DNA of 64,000 nt from Daphnia carinata (lineage: Eukaryota > Arthropoda > Branchiopoda > Diplostraca > Daphniidae), in the NCBI RefSeq assembly GCF_022539665.2, contig NC_081333.1:9670971-9734970 (forward strand), in the 5' to 3' direction. Of the stretch, positions 1 to 10,162 are shown piece after piece. Both the position numbers and the translations under genes were made by a program. The notes below the pieces were generated by a model that was given only the letters and a program-made list of their open reading frames with translations, was not told where the DNA came from and did no database searches. The stretch's first letter is position 1; each line of letters begins with the position of its first letter.

Positions 1-216
1 GTAAGTAGAACTTAATTCTTTACAATAGAAATTACCGCTACTAGAATTTGGTATTTAGCAAGTATTTTAGGACAAGTAAGCTTTGCCCATTAAAGCCGTT
101 GGAAATTTTACATTCGAAATTTATTATTATTTATATAACCAGTAGTAGCGATCAAGGTTGGCAGTAATGGAGAAAATAAAAACTAACCTTTCTGTTTGAC
201 CAACCTTCAAATACAG

Positions 217-1582
217 ACAACAGCATTGCTGAAATCTGTTGTAGGTTCTCAGCTGAGATCTTACTCAAAAGGAGTACGCACAGTAACTCTAATACCTGGA
301 GATGGTATTGGTCCTGAAATTTCGGCAGCTGTTCAGAAAATTTTTGCAGTTGCAAAGGTTTAACTTAAACTTCAAATATTTCAGTACAAATATAATTTCC
401 CAGTGATTAACATTTCTAATCATTCTTTTAAAACTTAGGTGCCTATAGAGTGGGAAGTTGTTGATGTAACCCCAGTGAGAGGCCCAGATGGAAAATTTGG
501 TATTCCTCAGGCTGCCATAGACTCAGTGAACAAAAACACTATTGGACTTAAAGGTCCTTTGATGACACCAGTTGGAAAAGGGCATAGATCTCTAAATTTG
601 GCACTTAGGAAGTAAAAAAAAAACACAATTATGTAACATATTTAACAAAGCTATTTTTAAAATAATGTACTTTTTTTTTTGTTACAGGGAATTCAATTTG
701 TATGCTAATGTTAGGCCGTGTAAATCAATTGAAGGCTACAAAACTCTCTATGACGATGTAGATGTAGTAACTATTCGCGAGAACACAGAGGGCGAGTATT
801 CCGGAATTGAGCACGAAATTGTTGACGGTGTGGTTCAGAGCATCAAGCTGATCACTGAAGGCGCTTCCCGGCGTGTTGCGGAATTTGCTTTCAACTATGC
901 TCGTAGCAATGGAAGGCAAAAAGTCACAGCCGTTCACAAAGCCAACATTATGTAATACTGATTCATAGCAAACAAAAAAATTGATTCCATAAATAAATTG
1001 CCAATCCTTTACTTTTCTAGGCGTATGTCGGATGGTCTGTTCCTACGCTGTTGTCGTGAAGCCGCTGAAAAAAATCCTGACATCCGATTTGAGGAACGGT
1101 ACCTTGATACAGTCTGCCTCAATATGGTTCAAGATCCTGGCATGTACGACGTGCTAGTTATGCCAAATTTGTACGGAGATATTCTCTCCGATCTTTGCGC
1201 TGGTCTCGTTGGAGGGCTAGGTCTCACACCATCGGGAAACATTGGAACACAGGGAGCAATTTTCGAGTCCGTACACGGCACTGCACCCGACATTGCTGGT
1301 CAAGATAAAGCCAACCCAACGGCTCTTCTGTTATCGGCCGTGATGATGTTGCGTTATATGAATCTCCCAGACCATGCTGCAAAAATCGAAAGAGCTTGTT
1401 ACTCTACTATTAAGGTAATTTTTACTTTCGAATTTTTCTTAATAGTTTGCTAAAACACTTGCCTGCTTTTTGCATTTGCTTTGTCTTCATAGGAAGGAAA
1501 GTATTTAACGGCTGATTTAGGAGGTAACGGGAAATGTTCCGAATATACGGATGAAATCTGCCAGAAAATAGCGGCAGAGTAA
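217..1582 (+). CDS. IDH3A: Isocitrate dehydrogenase [NAD] alpha subunit, mitochondrial (5' truncated)
   Basis: Catalytic subunit of the mitochondrial NAD-dependent isocitrate dehydrogenase, which decarboxylates isocitrate to 2-oxoglutarate in the TCA cycle. Exons 217-357, 439-611, 688-951, 1021-1414 and 1493-1582 join in one frame. Position 1 begins with GTAAGT, a perfect splice donor, so at least one exon carrying the start and targeting peptide lies just left of the window. Visible family motifs are [13 protein letters not shown] near the start, [13 protein letters not shown] (substrate loop), [32 protein letters not shown] and [13 protein letters not shown]. Similarity to animal IDH3A continues to the C terminus ([14 protein letters not shown]). 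The GTQGAIFES loop looks one residue shorter than my recollection of the mammalian protein. The stop lies 148 bp from the convergent Bcl-2 gene. Identification is very secure. Confidence 0.97.
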
Positions 1583-1730
1583 TTCCGTAACGCAATCGGT
1601 TCTTGTATTAGAAGCTTGGCATACAATAAGTGATGTAACTAGTTGAAATGTGTTTGTTCTTAAATAGTAATATACCAAAATAGTTGCTTTACACCAACTA
1701 GTTGTAAAGATAGTTTATTTCATTGCTTGT

Positions 1731-2574
1731 TTATTTCCAATTATTCTTAATAAATACCAGCATGGCTATTACTGCTACACAGCAAGCTGCAGTTGCAGAC
1801 ATTTTCAGCAGTGTGTTCATAGAACTGTTCAAAACAGCTGTCTAGAAGTTATGTTGCATCAGAAACTGTAGAATATTTAGGGGCTACATTAATGAATTAC
1901 CCATCCTCCTTGGCTGTGGATAAAGTTTGAGAATCTCCCAGATATATAATCTGTACTCCATTGTATGAGCTTGGAGAAAAGATTCAAAGTGTGGTTTTGC
2001 AATGCAAACAGAGCAACATCTGAACAAAAGAAAAAGACCACAAGTATGCGTTCTTTTGTTAAATTTCCTCCCTAGAAAAGGCAACAAGAAGTTTACATAA
2101 CAAAAGCTTAAGTAATTTTAAGTTATAAAAACAACACAAGATTTACTAAAGAGTTTTGAATTAGCATACACTGAACACCTCCTGTATCATTTCACTGAAG
2201 TTCTGGGCATTTAAAGTAGTCAAATCCACATTTTGGGCTCTGTAACGAACTTCATTTCTGAGTGGTGAAAGGGAAAATTCATTGGCTAGTTGTCGCAAAC
2301 TTGAAGCATTGCAAACCCACAAAGGATTGCTAAACTGAATGTCATCGAGCCTGTATGGAATGTGGCCGAATTAACATCGCAAAAAATCATGCAGTGTAAA
2401 GAAAACCAACGATGGGACATGCGGAACTGGTAATCCTTGCAACTGAATTTCTTCACGTACAAAATTAGCATATAGCTCTCGGCTTTGGGTCTGTAAATCA
2501 GCAATTGGTTCGGCTCCTTGTTCCGTCGATAAAGAATTTTCGTTTTCACTCGGATCGCAAATTTTTCGCGCCAT
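1731..2574 (-). CDS. Bcl-2 family protein with BH3, BH1, BH2 motifs and C-terminal tail anchor
   Basis: Apoptosis regulator of the multidomain Bcl-2 fold, reconstructed as four exons, read right to left: 2407-2574, 2170-2334, 1901-2071 and 1731-1841. All are multiples of three, giving 204 residues. A helix alpha-1-like segment (SRELYANFVREEIQ) is followed by a BH3-type motif LRQLANEF. Next comes a BH1 region (EVFSGGNLTKERI then FFFCSDVAL), a BH2-like FIHSQGGW, and a hydrophobic tail (CCVAVIAMLVFI) ending in KNNWK, typical of mitochondrial or ER tail-anchored members. A straight read-through of the first two exons meets a TAA near 2362, which a 72-bp intron (2335-2406, GTTTTC...TTCAG) removes. 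The exact first donor is uncertain (2407, or a few codons upstream). It could be pro- or anti-apoptotic; I cannot assign it to Bax, Bok/Debcl or Bcl-2. Confidence 0.86.
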
Positions 2575-3197
2575 GCTTTTATTTGGAATATATAATGGAC
2601 CAATAATGAAGGGGTGATCGACAGTCCAACCGGTAACTTCGATTACATATTACATCTACCCATGGGCTACTGTAATAAATTATATGATTAATACCAGTGC
2701 TAGCAGACGACGTAGTCAAGCGGAACAACATTCGGGGGTAGAATTTGGCCCCTGCCTACCCATCGGTTCAGCCCCGTTCTTCCTTGTTTTTTTTACATGG
2801 TATAAATTTTTAAAATCTAAATTACGCAGTTGTATAAATAACAAGAAATTTATTTTCCGAAAGCAACTAATTTCCTTCACAACGGTACCAAAAAATAAAC
2901 GCTACAAAGGCTTATTTAAAGCAGTTTAACACAACAACAATTAAATGATTTTGTTTGTTGGTTTACTGGTTCTACAATAGCTTAAGAGACGCGATCACAG
3001 TCCGCTAGAAGTCTCTGGCAAACGCCCCGTCTTGGGCCATAGCTCGGCCTCTCCTTTAGATACGGACAAACAATGGCAAGATAGGTGAGAACTATAGCCA
3101 CTTCAGACGAAGATAAACAAACCAACGTTTGTTTCACCTTTTCACTTCTATCTGTACGTTGTTGTTTTTTATCCGGCTTTTTTTTCATTTGAAAGAC
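2575..3197. other. Shared upstream region of the Bcl-2 gene and DCP2
   Basis: About 620 bp separates two divergent start codons (2574 on minus, 3198 on plus), so it probably acts as a bidirectional promoter. It is AT-rich around 2790-2960. A short open frame on the plus strand (2684-2929) shows no recognisable protein features. I see no further gene. Confidence 0.5.
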
Positions 3198-5036
3198 ATG
3201 AATGTGCCTACACAAACTCCTTCAAAAAGTGTGGAGCAATGGAACTGGGCCCAGATGTACAAAATTCCACCCGATATTCTGGATGACTTATGCAGGTCAG
3301 TTAAAAACCAAAACCCTCTAGTTTCAGGTTTACGTTTTCATACGTTCTCAGATTTTCATCTGTGACGCGGTTAGAATAAAATAATTGGTTAGAACAAAAT
3401 TTCAAAAACAAACTGTTTTATTCCCTTGTTATAGTCGGTTTATTGTAAATGTTCCGGAAGAGGAAAGAAAAGACTTGGTGAGACTCTTCTTTCAGATTGA
3501 GTTGGCACACTGGTTTTATATAGACTTCTACTGTTCAGAAGAAAATTCCACTCGGAAACAATGCAACTTCAAAGAATTTTCTGCAAACATATTCAAGGCA
3601 ATTTTACTTTTAGATTTTTTACCTTAGACTGTAGGTGTTCACTGCTTTAACATTGCTGAAAATATTCATTTTTATGTTTTGTTTTTTGTTTTGTTTTTTC
3701 AGCATTTATCGTTTCTTCATAAATATATACAAAATTTTGAAAGGCATCTAGAACAATTTCGTGAATATAAACAAGCAGTTCCAACCTTTGGTGCCATCCT
3801 ACTGAATGAAGAACTTACCCATGTATAGTGAACTATGAATGTGATTACATAAAAAGTTTAGCATGACAATTAATTATTTAAATTTAATTAACAGGTTCTG
3901 TTGGTTCAAGGATTTTGGTCCAAGAGCTCATGGGGTTTTCCTAAAGGTAAAGTCAATGAAGGAGAGGATCCAGCCCGCTGCGCAGTGCGCGAAGTTTTAG
4001 AAGAGACGGGATTCGACATATCGCATCTGATTTCTGTCAAAGAATTTTTAGAAACAACCGTGAACGACCAATTAACTCGACTTTATATCATACCCGGTGT
4101 GCCCCAAGAAACGAAATTCATACCCAGAACCAGGAATGAGATAAGAGCCTTACAGTGGTTTCCAATCGCCGATCTCCCTAACAGCAAAAAGGACGCTATG
4201 ACTAAAGTTCGATTAGGAATCGGTTCTGCCTCTTTCTTTATGGTCTTCCCATTTGTAAGGTATGCCTTCATGCGTTGTTTAGGCATTGATTTATTCTTCT
4301 ATGATGGGGATGTCCTTCTTTCTCATGCTGCGTGCGATCTACCAGACTGATACGAAACTGGGTATCTTGTCGAATGACTTACAAGCAGCAACAGCCTGGA
4401 AATGGCAACAGTCGAAAGGCAAAACAGAGGCGCAAATCGCTAGAAGAGCAGTCCATAACCGGTATTCTTCAAAGACACTCCAAACCAAATTCAGTGAGCG
4501 TTCGTTTTCTCTTCAGGGAAAACTACTTTTTTTTCTAATTCTCCGTTTGCTAAACATAATTTTCTGCCCTTTCTTTTTTTATATCTGCAGGAAGATGATA
4601 CTAGCAAAATTCCTTTGAGTGCAAATACCGAACAGCTTTATCAACGACTTTCTAAGTCAGCCGCACACTCGTCTTCATCAACTTCTACCAATACACTCCA
4701 AGGACTTAGCATTAAAAAAACTAAACATCCGTCCCGTCGCCAGTTATTCACGGGTAAATACACAGTGTTAAGATTTTTAATTTTAAAAACCATGTGAAAC
4801 TGTAAACAAAAAAAAAGAAAAAAAAAACATTTTTAGATATATATCATTCCATCATGAGTTCTCTTAATTTTGCAGACAAAGTACAAAAGCCCGTTACTCC
4901 GCAGGGAGGTACAGCAACAACAAGCCCAGTCGTGATCGGCGATGGGTTCGATCCAGCTAAACAGGTCTGCTACGTCGCTCCATCCTGGCTAAACTTCAAG
5001 CTCAACGTAGGACCTATTTTGGCATGTTTTGACTAG
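3198..5036 (+). CDS. DCP2: mRNA-decapping enzyme 2 (Nudix hydrolase)
   Basis: Catalytic subunit of the cytoplasmic decapping complex; it hydrolyses the m7G cap and commits mRNA to 5'-3' decay. Exons: 3198-3295, 3435-3597, 3703-3822, 3895-4259, 4346-4493, 4591-4753 and 4876-5036 (405 residues). The N-terminal Box A regulatory domain (IPPDILDDLCSRFIVN...ELAHWFYIDFYC) precedes AVPTFGAILLNEE and a Nudix box GKVNEGEDPARCAVREVLEE with the REVLEE metal ligands. Box B follows, ending in FFMVFPFVR. The tail is basic (KAKQRRKS) and low in complexity, ending with a WLNFKLN...ILACFD element that resembles the aromatic leucine-rich interaction segment of other Dcp2 proteins. Intron 2 (3598-3702) begins with GC (AAG|GCAATT). 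Without splicing there the frame hits TAG, and splicing restores the conserved NIFKHLSFLHKY. Convergent with AMACR, 171 bp between stops. Confidence 0.96.
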
Positions 5037-5207
5037 GCTTATGTTTGTGTCTCAGGCATACGACCTCGTCAGATTTTGTCATTCTCATTAAATTTTCTTG
5101 CTATTCAATAACGTTTAATCGAGGATAAAATACGACACGCAAAATTTTTGCGTACAAATATATTTTCTTTTCTGTAATAAATCCATGGAAATTAGCGTTT
5201 ACTTTGT

Positions 5208-6990
5208 TTACAACTTGGCACTGCTGTTAACTTGATGAACCACTTTATCTTGAATCAGTTGCTTTATTTCATCTGTTTTGTAACCGATTTCTGTGAGTAC
5301 TTCCCTAGTATTCTCGCCAATTGATGGCTCTTCTATACTACCTAGATCAAGAGCCGGTGTACGACTAAGACGAGGCGCCGGTGCCGGATCACACTGGCCT
5401 TTCGCGTTGCGAATGAAACTGCCTCGAAATGCATTATGCTGATGAAGAGGGGCCTCACCTAGATCCAATACCGGTGTAACGCATGCGTCAGTTTGATCAA
5501 AGATGGCTTGCCATTCCGCCCGAGTCTTCTGTAAGAAAATGTCGGCCATTTGGTTTTTCGCCACTTCTGGGTCATCAGGAAACTGGTCGGGGACATTTTC
5601 GACTCCAGCATTAGCCAATTGGTTGACCAACTCTTGATAGAACTGAGGTTCCAAAGCTCCAACAGTCATGTATTTACCATCTTTTGTTTTATATGTTTCG
5701 TAGTAATGAACGCCTCCATCGAACCTACCATACGATGCAGAAATAGGTAAGTCCTTTTCTCGGTGTAATATAGTAAAATAGTCTTTACCAACTCTTTCCG
5801 CGAACCCCACTCCATACAGGCATATCTTGCGACTTGAAGATCCAAGACCCAACATAGGCTGCTCCTTCAACCATGGATGCATCAATTATTTGGCCCATAT
5901 TGGACCTCTCTCTTTCAAATAACGCCATGGCTATACCCATCGCACAAAGTAATCCGCCTCCAGCAAAATCAGCTAACAAGTTCTGTGGCGGAATCGGATT
6001 ACTGCCATGTCTTCCGAGAAGCGAAAGCAGTCCTAGTAAATGTAACGGAAAACCAAAGTAAGAAACTGAAAAGCAAAAACAAAACGTTGTAGTTGACAAT
6101 AGAATACCGGTCAGAGCAACGTAATTTATGTCATGCCCTGCCATAAGAGAATACGGTCCACTCTGCCCAAATCCTAATTTTCCCAACAATGGGAAAGAAA
6201 AATAAAGAGTGAAAATCGTGAAATAATCGGAACCTTGACGCTGTTATCCGTGCTCACCAGTAAGTCGGGCATATATCAAACGTGGATTTTGGCTAAGTAA
6301 AGTTGACGGGCCAAGACCAAGTTTTTCCATAACCCCTTTAGAGGAAAAATATAAGTCGGAAATAGCTATAACTTGAGAACTGAAATATTATGCCTGGTCT
6401 GAACGGCTCAATAAGGACATCGGCTTTTGAGCATAGCCTATGGAGGATGGCAATTCCATCAGGGGATTTAAGATTCAATGCAATAGACCGCTTTCCTCTT
6501 GCTTGCCGATCTAGTGGCGGTGCATTGGCCTATCGTGAAAGTAAAGTCTTTGTAATACAATTAGACAGATGGACCTTAATTCATTGATAGCTGCAACATT
6601 TATGGAAGAATACCAGTTGGATGGAACACAGAAATTCTTTAAGGCCTCAATTGATGGAATCTTAAAGTTTACGGCTCCAGGTAAAGCCAAACATCAATAG
6701 GACAAAAAAATTACATACAGTTTAAAATATTTATAGCACACCAAGCTCACATTAGCATGTGGTGATATGGATTCAGATTAATATAGAAATCAAGAATTCT
6801 TTTACAATTTACCTTATCTACCCTAATGACATCTGCACCAAAATCACTTAGAATCATTCCTAAATGTAAAAATAGTTTAGTTGGTTCAAATCATTTAAAG
6901 AATCATAGAAAATGTCAAACAACACTTGCCACAAAAAGGACCAGGAGCCAATCCTGCAATTTCAATCACTTTTATTCCCTTTAGTGCCAT
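5208..6990 (-). CDS. AMACR: Alpha-methylacyl-CoA racemase (CaiB/BaiF family III CoA enzyme)
   Basis: Peroxisomal and mitochondrial racemase that interconverts 2R- and 2S-methyl-branched acyl-CoAs before beta-oxidation of branched fatty acids and bile-acid intermediates. Exons, read right to left: 6930-6990, 6813-6859, 6394-6529, 6258-6335, 6108-6173, 5789-6032 and 5208-5724. The total is 382 residues, as in the human enzyme. Visible motifs are [12 protein letters not shown] at the N terminus, GRGK-like [30 protein letters not shown] with the predicted catalytic His near 121, and [10 protein letters not shown] with the partner Asp near 151. IDASMVEG and TDACVTPVL follow. The C terminus (SSAKL) resembles the KASL-type peroxisomal signal of mammals. 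Two introns (6860-6929 and 6336-6393) need GC donors, GTG|GCAAGT and CAG|GCATAA; each restores the conserved junction. The 283-bp intron 6530-6812 holds an unexplained open stretch. Confidence 0.96.
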
Positions 6991-8278
6991 TATAATAACT
7001 TCAGCTAATTTTATGAAAAATTATATTGTATTGTGAGTATTAAAACTTGAAACGGATTTGGTTTTCTTCCTGTAGACGAATTTTAGACACAAGTCCTTAA
7101 TATTGAGTACCTCCCAGCCAAAAATTAAACGAAATACCATCTAACAAACAATATTATGGGCCTATATTTCAAAAACACCTCTTTACTTCGATGGCGTCAA
7201 TCTCAATAACAACAAATAATTTTCTAACGACAGTCAATCTGAAATTCTATTATCTTCGTCTGGATATGCTATCAATCGTTTTGGAAGACATATTGCTATA
7301 GTTAGAAACAATCGAACACAGGCAGGCAACTACGGACAATACGGACCGGCTCGGAGGGCGATGTTAGGGAATTGCCGCTTTATTTTTGTGTTGGTTCCTG
7401 GCGTTGCCAGAAAAAAAAAAATCCCGCTATGGTGGATAGGGCTCGACCCCATGTAGAACCGGTGCGAGGATTTTTTTGTGGTGCGCGTTGCCACCCCGAA
7501 TTCAATGAAAAGCCAGTCTCTATAACCATTTATTAAAACGTATTACACGTTACGCCCTTTTTTCTCCCCTTTCCATCCTTATTTCTTCCCTATTTTTACA
7601 ACGAAATTTGCTTTGTTTGTTTTTACAAATGAGAGATTATTTCTTTTTCTTTTTATTGGTGAAACTTAAACATGCAGTATATTTTACTAATACATTATCC
7701 TTATTTTACATTATACTTCTTGTTTTTGTTTTGGCGCCAACTGAGCCGCAGTTCTAGAGAATGGTGTTGCTTACGCGCACCATATAAGAAATCCCCACAC
7801 CGAGCTTCCCCGTTCTTTCTATTTTTTTTGGAAGGCCATGCATTGTCCCCGATTTCATGGCGACCGGGCCGAGCCCTAATGGCAGAACCGTTGGTTTGGA
7901 CCGTTTGATAGTGACGTACAGTACTGTGCTTGCCAGACATTTGTAGCACACAAACGTCACGGCACGGCACCCTTATGGAGGGTAGATCCGTAGTGTAGAT
8001 TGTACACAGACAGATAGCGGCCACTTTCGTTTGGTCTAGAAACAGTTGATTGCCTTTGCCGTAAGAAATCTCGAATTTGTGTACTAGTAGGTTAAAGGGG
8101 AAAATATCTGTGATATAAAATTTAATAGTTAGTTTTCATCTATTTTTGTATACTGAATGTTTACATAACATCACATCATCAAACAAAGTGGGAGAAAGAT
8201 TTGTTATTCTCCTTATTGAAGTTCTCTTGAAGCTTTACCCCTTTAAGTCTTGTACTGTTAAAACACAAGCCTGTAAAT
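6991..8278. other. Intergenic region between AMACR and the TNFAIP8-like gene
   Basis: About 1.29 kb lies between divergent starts. Small open frames on both strands (around 7670-8024) are low in complexity and match nothing I know. It is probably promoter and 5' untranslated sequence for both neighbours. No RNA gene or repeat was recognised. Confidence 0.4.
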
Positions 8279-8968
8279 ATGTCAGATAATTTTAGAGCCC
8301 GAGATATTGCTCTGAAAGCACAAAAAAAGATTCTCAGTCGAATGTCTAGTAAAGGTGTAGCGAAAGTCTTTGTTGATGATAAAATGGGTTCTCTATTGGA
8401 TAATGTTTATAGGCTCTGCAAAACCTATGTAAGTATCACTGAATTTATTGTAACCATGTAGAATTATATTAATTATTTTCTTTTAGACTCAAAATAAAAA
8501 AGAAGCTGAAAAGATTGTGAAGAATATCATAAAAATAGTGACCAAAATAGGCTTATTAGCCAGAAATGAACAATTCAGCCCAGATGAGTTGGTCATTGCA
8601 TCAGAATTCCAAGGCAAATTCCACAAAGCCGCAAAAACAGTGATATCATTTTTCGAGGTGGATTTCAGCTATGACCAAAAATTTTTGACTCAAGTACTTC
8701 AGTTTGTAATATTTCATGATGTCTGTTGATTGAATTAATCTTTCTCATTGTTGCTTTACAGCTTTTGACTGAATGCAAAAACCTTTTGAAGCAAATTGTT
8801 CAACCACATCTAACAGATAAAAGTTTAGGAAGGATTGATTTGGTATTTGGATTTTTCTCGAATCCTGCCTTTTTGGACACCGTTTTCAAGAAAAATTCCG
8901 ATTATACCGAGATAATGACCAAAATCATTTCAGATATGCATAGTGCTCTTGATCAAGGAGAGCTGTAA
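8279..8968 (+). CDS. TNFAIP8 / TIPE family protein
   Basis: Small cytosolic all-helical protein of the TNFAIP8 (TIPE) family, phosphoinositide-binding regulators of immunity, apoptosis and autophagy; arthropods usually carry one homologue (sigmar in flies). Exons 8279-8428, 8487-8693 and 8762-8968, all in phase 0, give 187 residues, the normal family length. Conserved stretches include FRARDIALKAQKKILSRMSS, FVDDKMGSLLDNVYRL, the FSYDQKFLTQ-LLTECKNLL junction and QPHLTDKS...GRIDLVFGFFSN. I placed the second donor at CAA|GTACTT because that gives a gap-free match to the family; the exon can otherwise be read a few codons further. The start is the first ATG of the frame. Secure family call; no symbol assigned because single-copy status is not visible here. 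Confidence 0.93.
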
Positions 8969-10162
8969 ACTTTTCATTGTATTTTATTTATGATCCAGTG
9001 ATTATGTATAGTGCCTTCATGAAAACATGATTCCCATAGATATCAGAAATGCTATCACCCCACAAAGGACTTTCCATTTGTTTGTATATGCTCATTTCAA
9101 CATATATTGTAATGCCTTACATTCCATTCACTTTTCTTTGACATCTGTTTGCGAACGAAAGGAAAACTTTGTATCGGAATCCCTTATGTCCGTTCTATTT
9201 ATCTTTGCTTTGCTTTTAAGATGGTGGGGCTATAAAATTATACTTGTCTAATGTATTTCTTTCTTTATTCGCAACGACGTGACAGTCGATGTGGACATTA
9301 AGTTATGAATCCTGTTCTTACACTTAATTATGATTTCTACCAAGTGGGCTCATAGAACGTGCGCTTATGACTTATACTTCTAAGACGTGTACTTTAATAC
9401 ACCACTTACGCTTAAATCACCTCCAATTCTTTTTGTCGTCGTCCCATGTGCCAACTTCATCATTGTTGTCCTGGTGGGTTTGCTCTAACCTGACACATAA
9501 AAACCATGGACTGCGTTGCAATAGCCTGATGGAACTCCGTCCTATGATTTTGGAAGCTACTGGTATGAATTTACGGAATCAGATGAACCTTGAAAATACC
9601 TTCCGGTATTTGGCACACGCCATAAATTAAATTCTCATTAATTATATTCAACCAATTCCGGTGAGTGTCAGTCTTGCCGAAGAAAATTTTAAGCCCGACT
9701 AATAAATAAGCCCGACTTTCTGCTGCATCGCGCTGTAGCGTACTGGCGCGCTAGCATTGCGTCAAATTTTCGGTCTATTTCAAAAACGATTAATTTAATG
9801 AAGAAAATAGCAATTTTCCCGGAATCAGCATTCAATTTTGAATATATCCTTTGATATTCAACCAATTCCGATGAGTACCAGTTTTTGCCGAAAAAAATTT
9901 TAAGTCCGAATAAATAAGCCCAAGCGCCAGTACGCTACAGCGCTAGCGCTATGCAGCTGAAATATTCGTTGTATGCAGAGAATTAGCTAGAAATCTGACC
10001 GGTAGATGGCGATAGCAGAAAACAGAAAAAAACTATATTATTATTATTATTATTTTTGGGTAAAACGGATTGTCATCTGTAAGTTTGTAAATCCATTCGA
10101 GAATTATAATTTTATTGCTTTCTTATGACGGTTACACCTAAGAAACGTAGCCGAACAAACAA
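8969..10162. other. Intergenic region with an inverted-repeat element
   Basis: It holds the 3' end of the TNFAIP8-like gene and the promoter side of VPS33B. Short open frames at 9027-9251 and 9367-9630 look non-coding. The right half contains the repeat structure annotated separately (9648-9952) and a short (att)n tract near 10040. Confidence 0.5.
9648..9952. repeat. MITE-like structure with direct and inverted repeats
   Basis: Two related direct blocks begin with TTCAACCAATTCCG(G/A)TGAGT near 9648 and 9856. Each is followed by TTTTAAG(C/T)CCGA and AATAAGCCC. A perfect 19-nt inverted pair, CGCTGTAGCGTACTGGCGC at 9731-9749 and its complement at 9923-9941, encloses about 170 bp. The AAGTCGGGCTTA core (here on the minus strand) also occurs in the two potassium-channel intron repeats, so they may be distantly related. 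It resembles a small non-autonomous element or its remnant. Confidence 0.6.

Noticed and set aside
2335-2406. In-frame TAA suggesting the Bcl-2 gene is a pseudogene or uses stop read-through
   Set aside because: A 72-bp intron with phase-0 ends removes the stop, and all other exons are intact with conserved BH motifs.
2684-2929. Plus-strand open frame as a small gene
   Set aside because: Low complexity, no homologous features, lies in a divergent promoter.
6336-6393. GT donor (AA|GTTATA) for the AMACR intron instead of the GC donor
   Set aside because: It would leave a 37-bp intron and insert seven residues into the conserved PFRPGVMEKLG.
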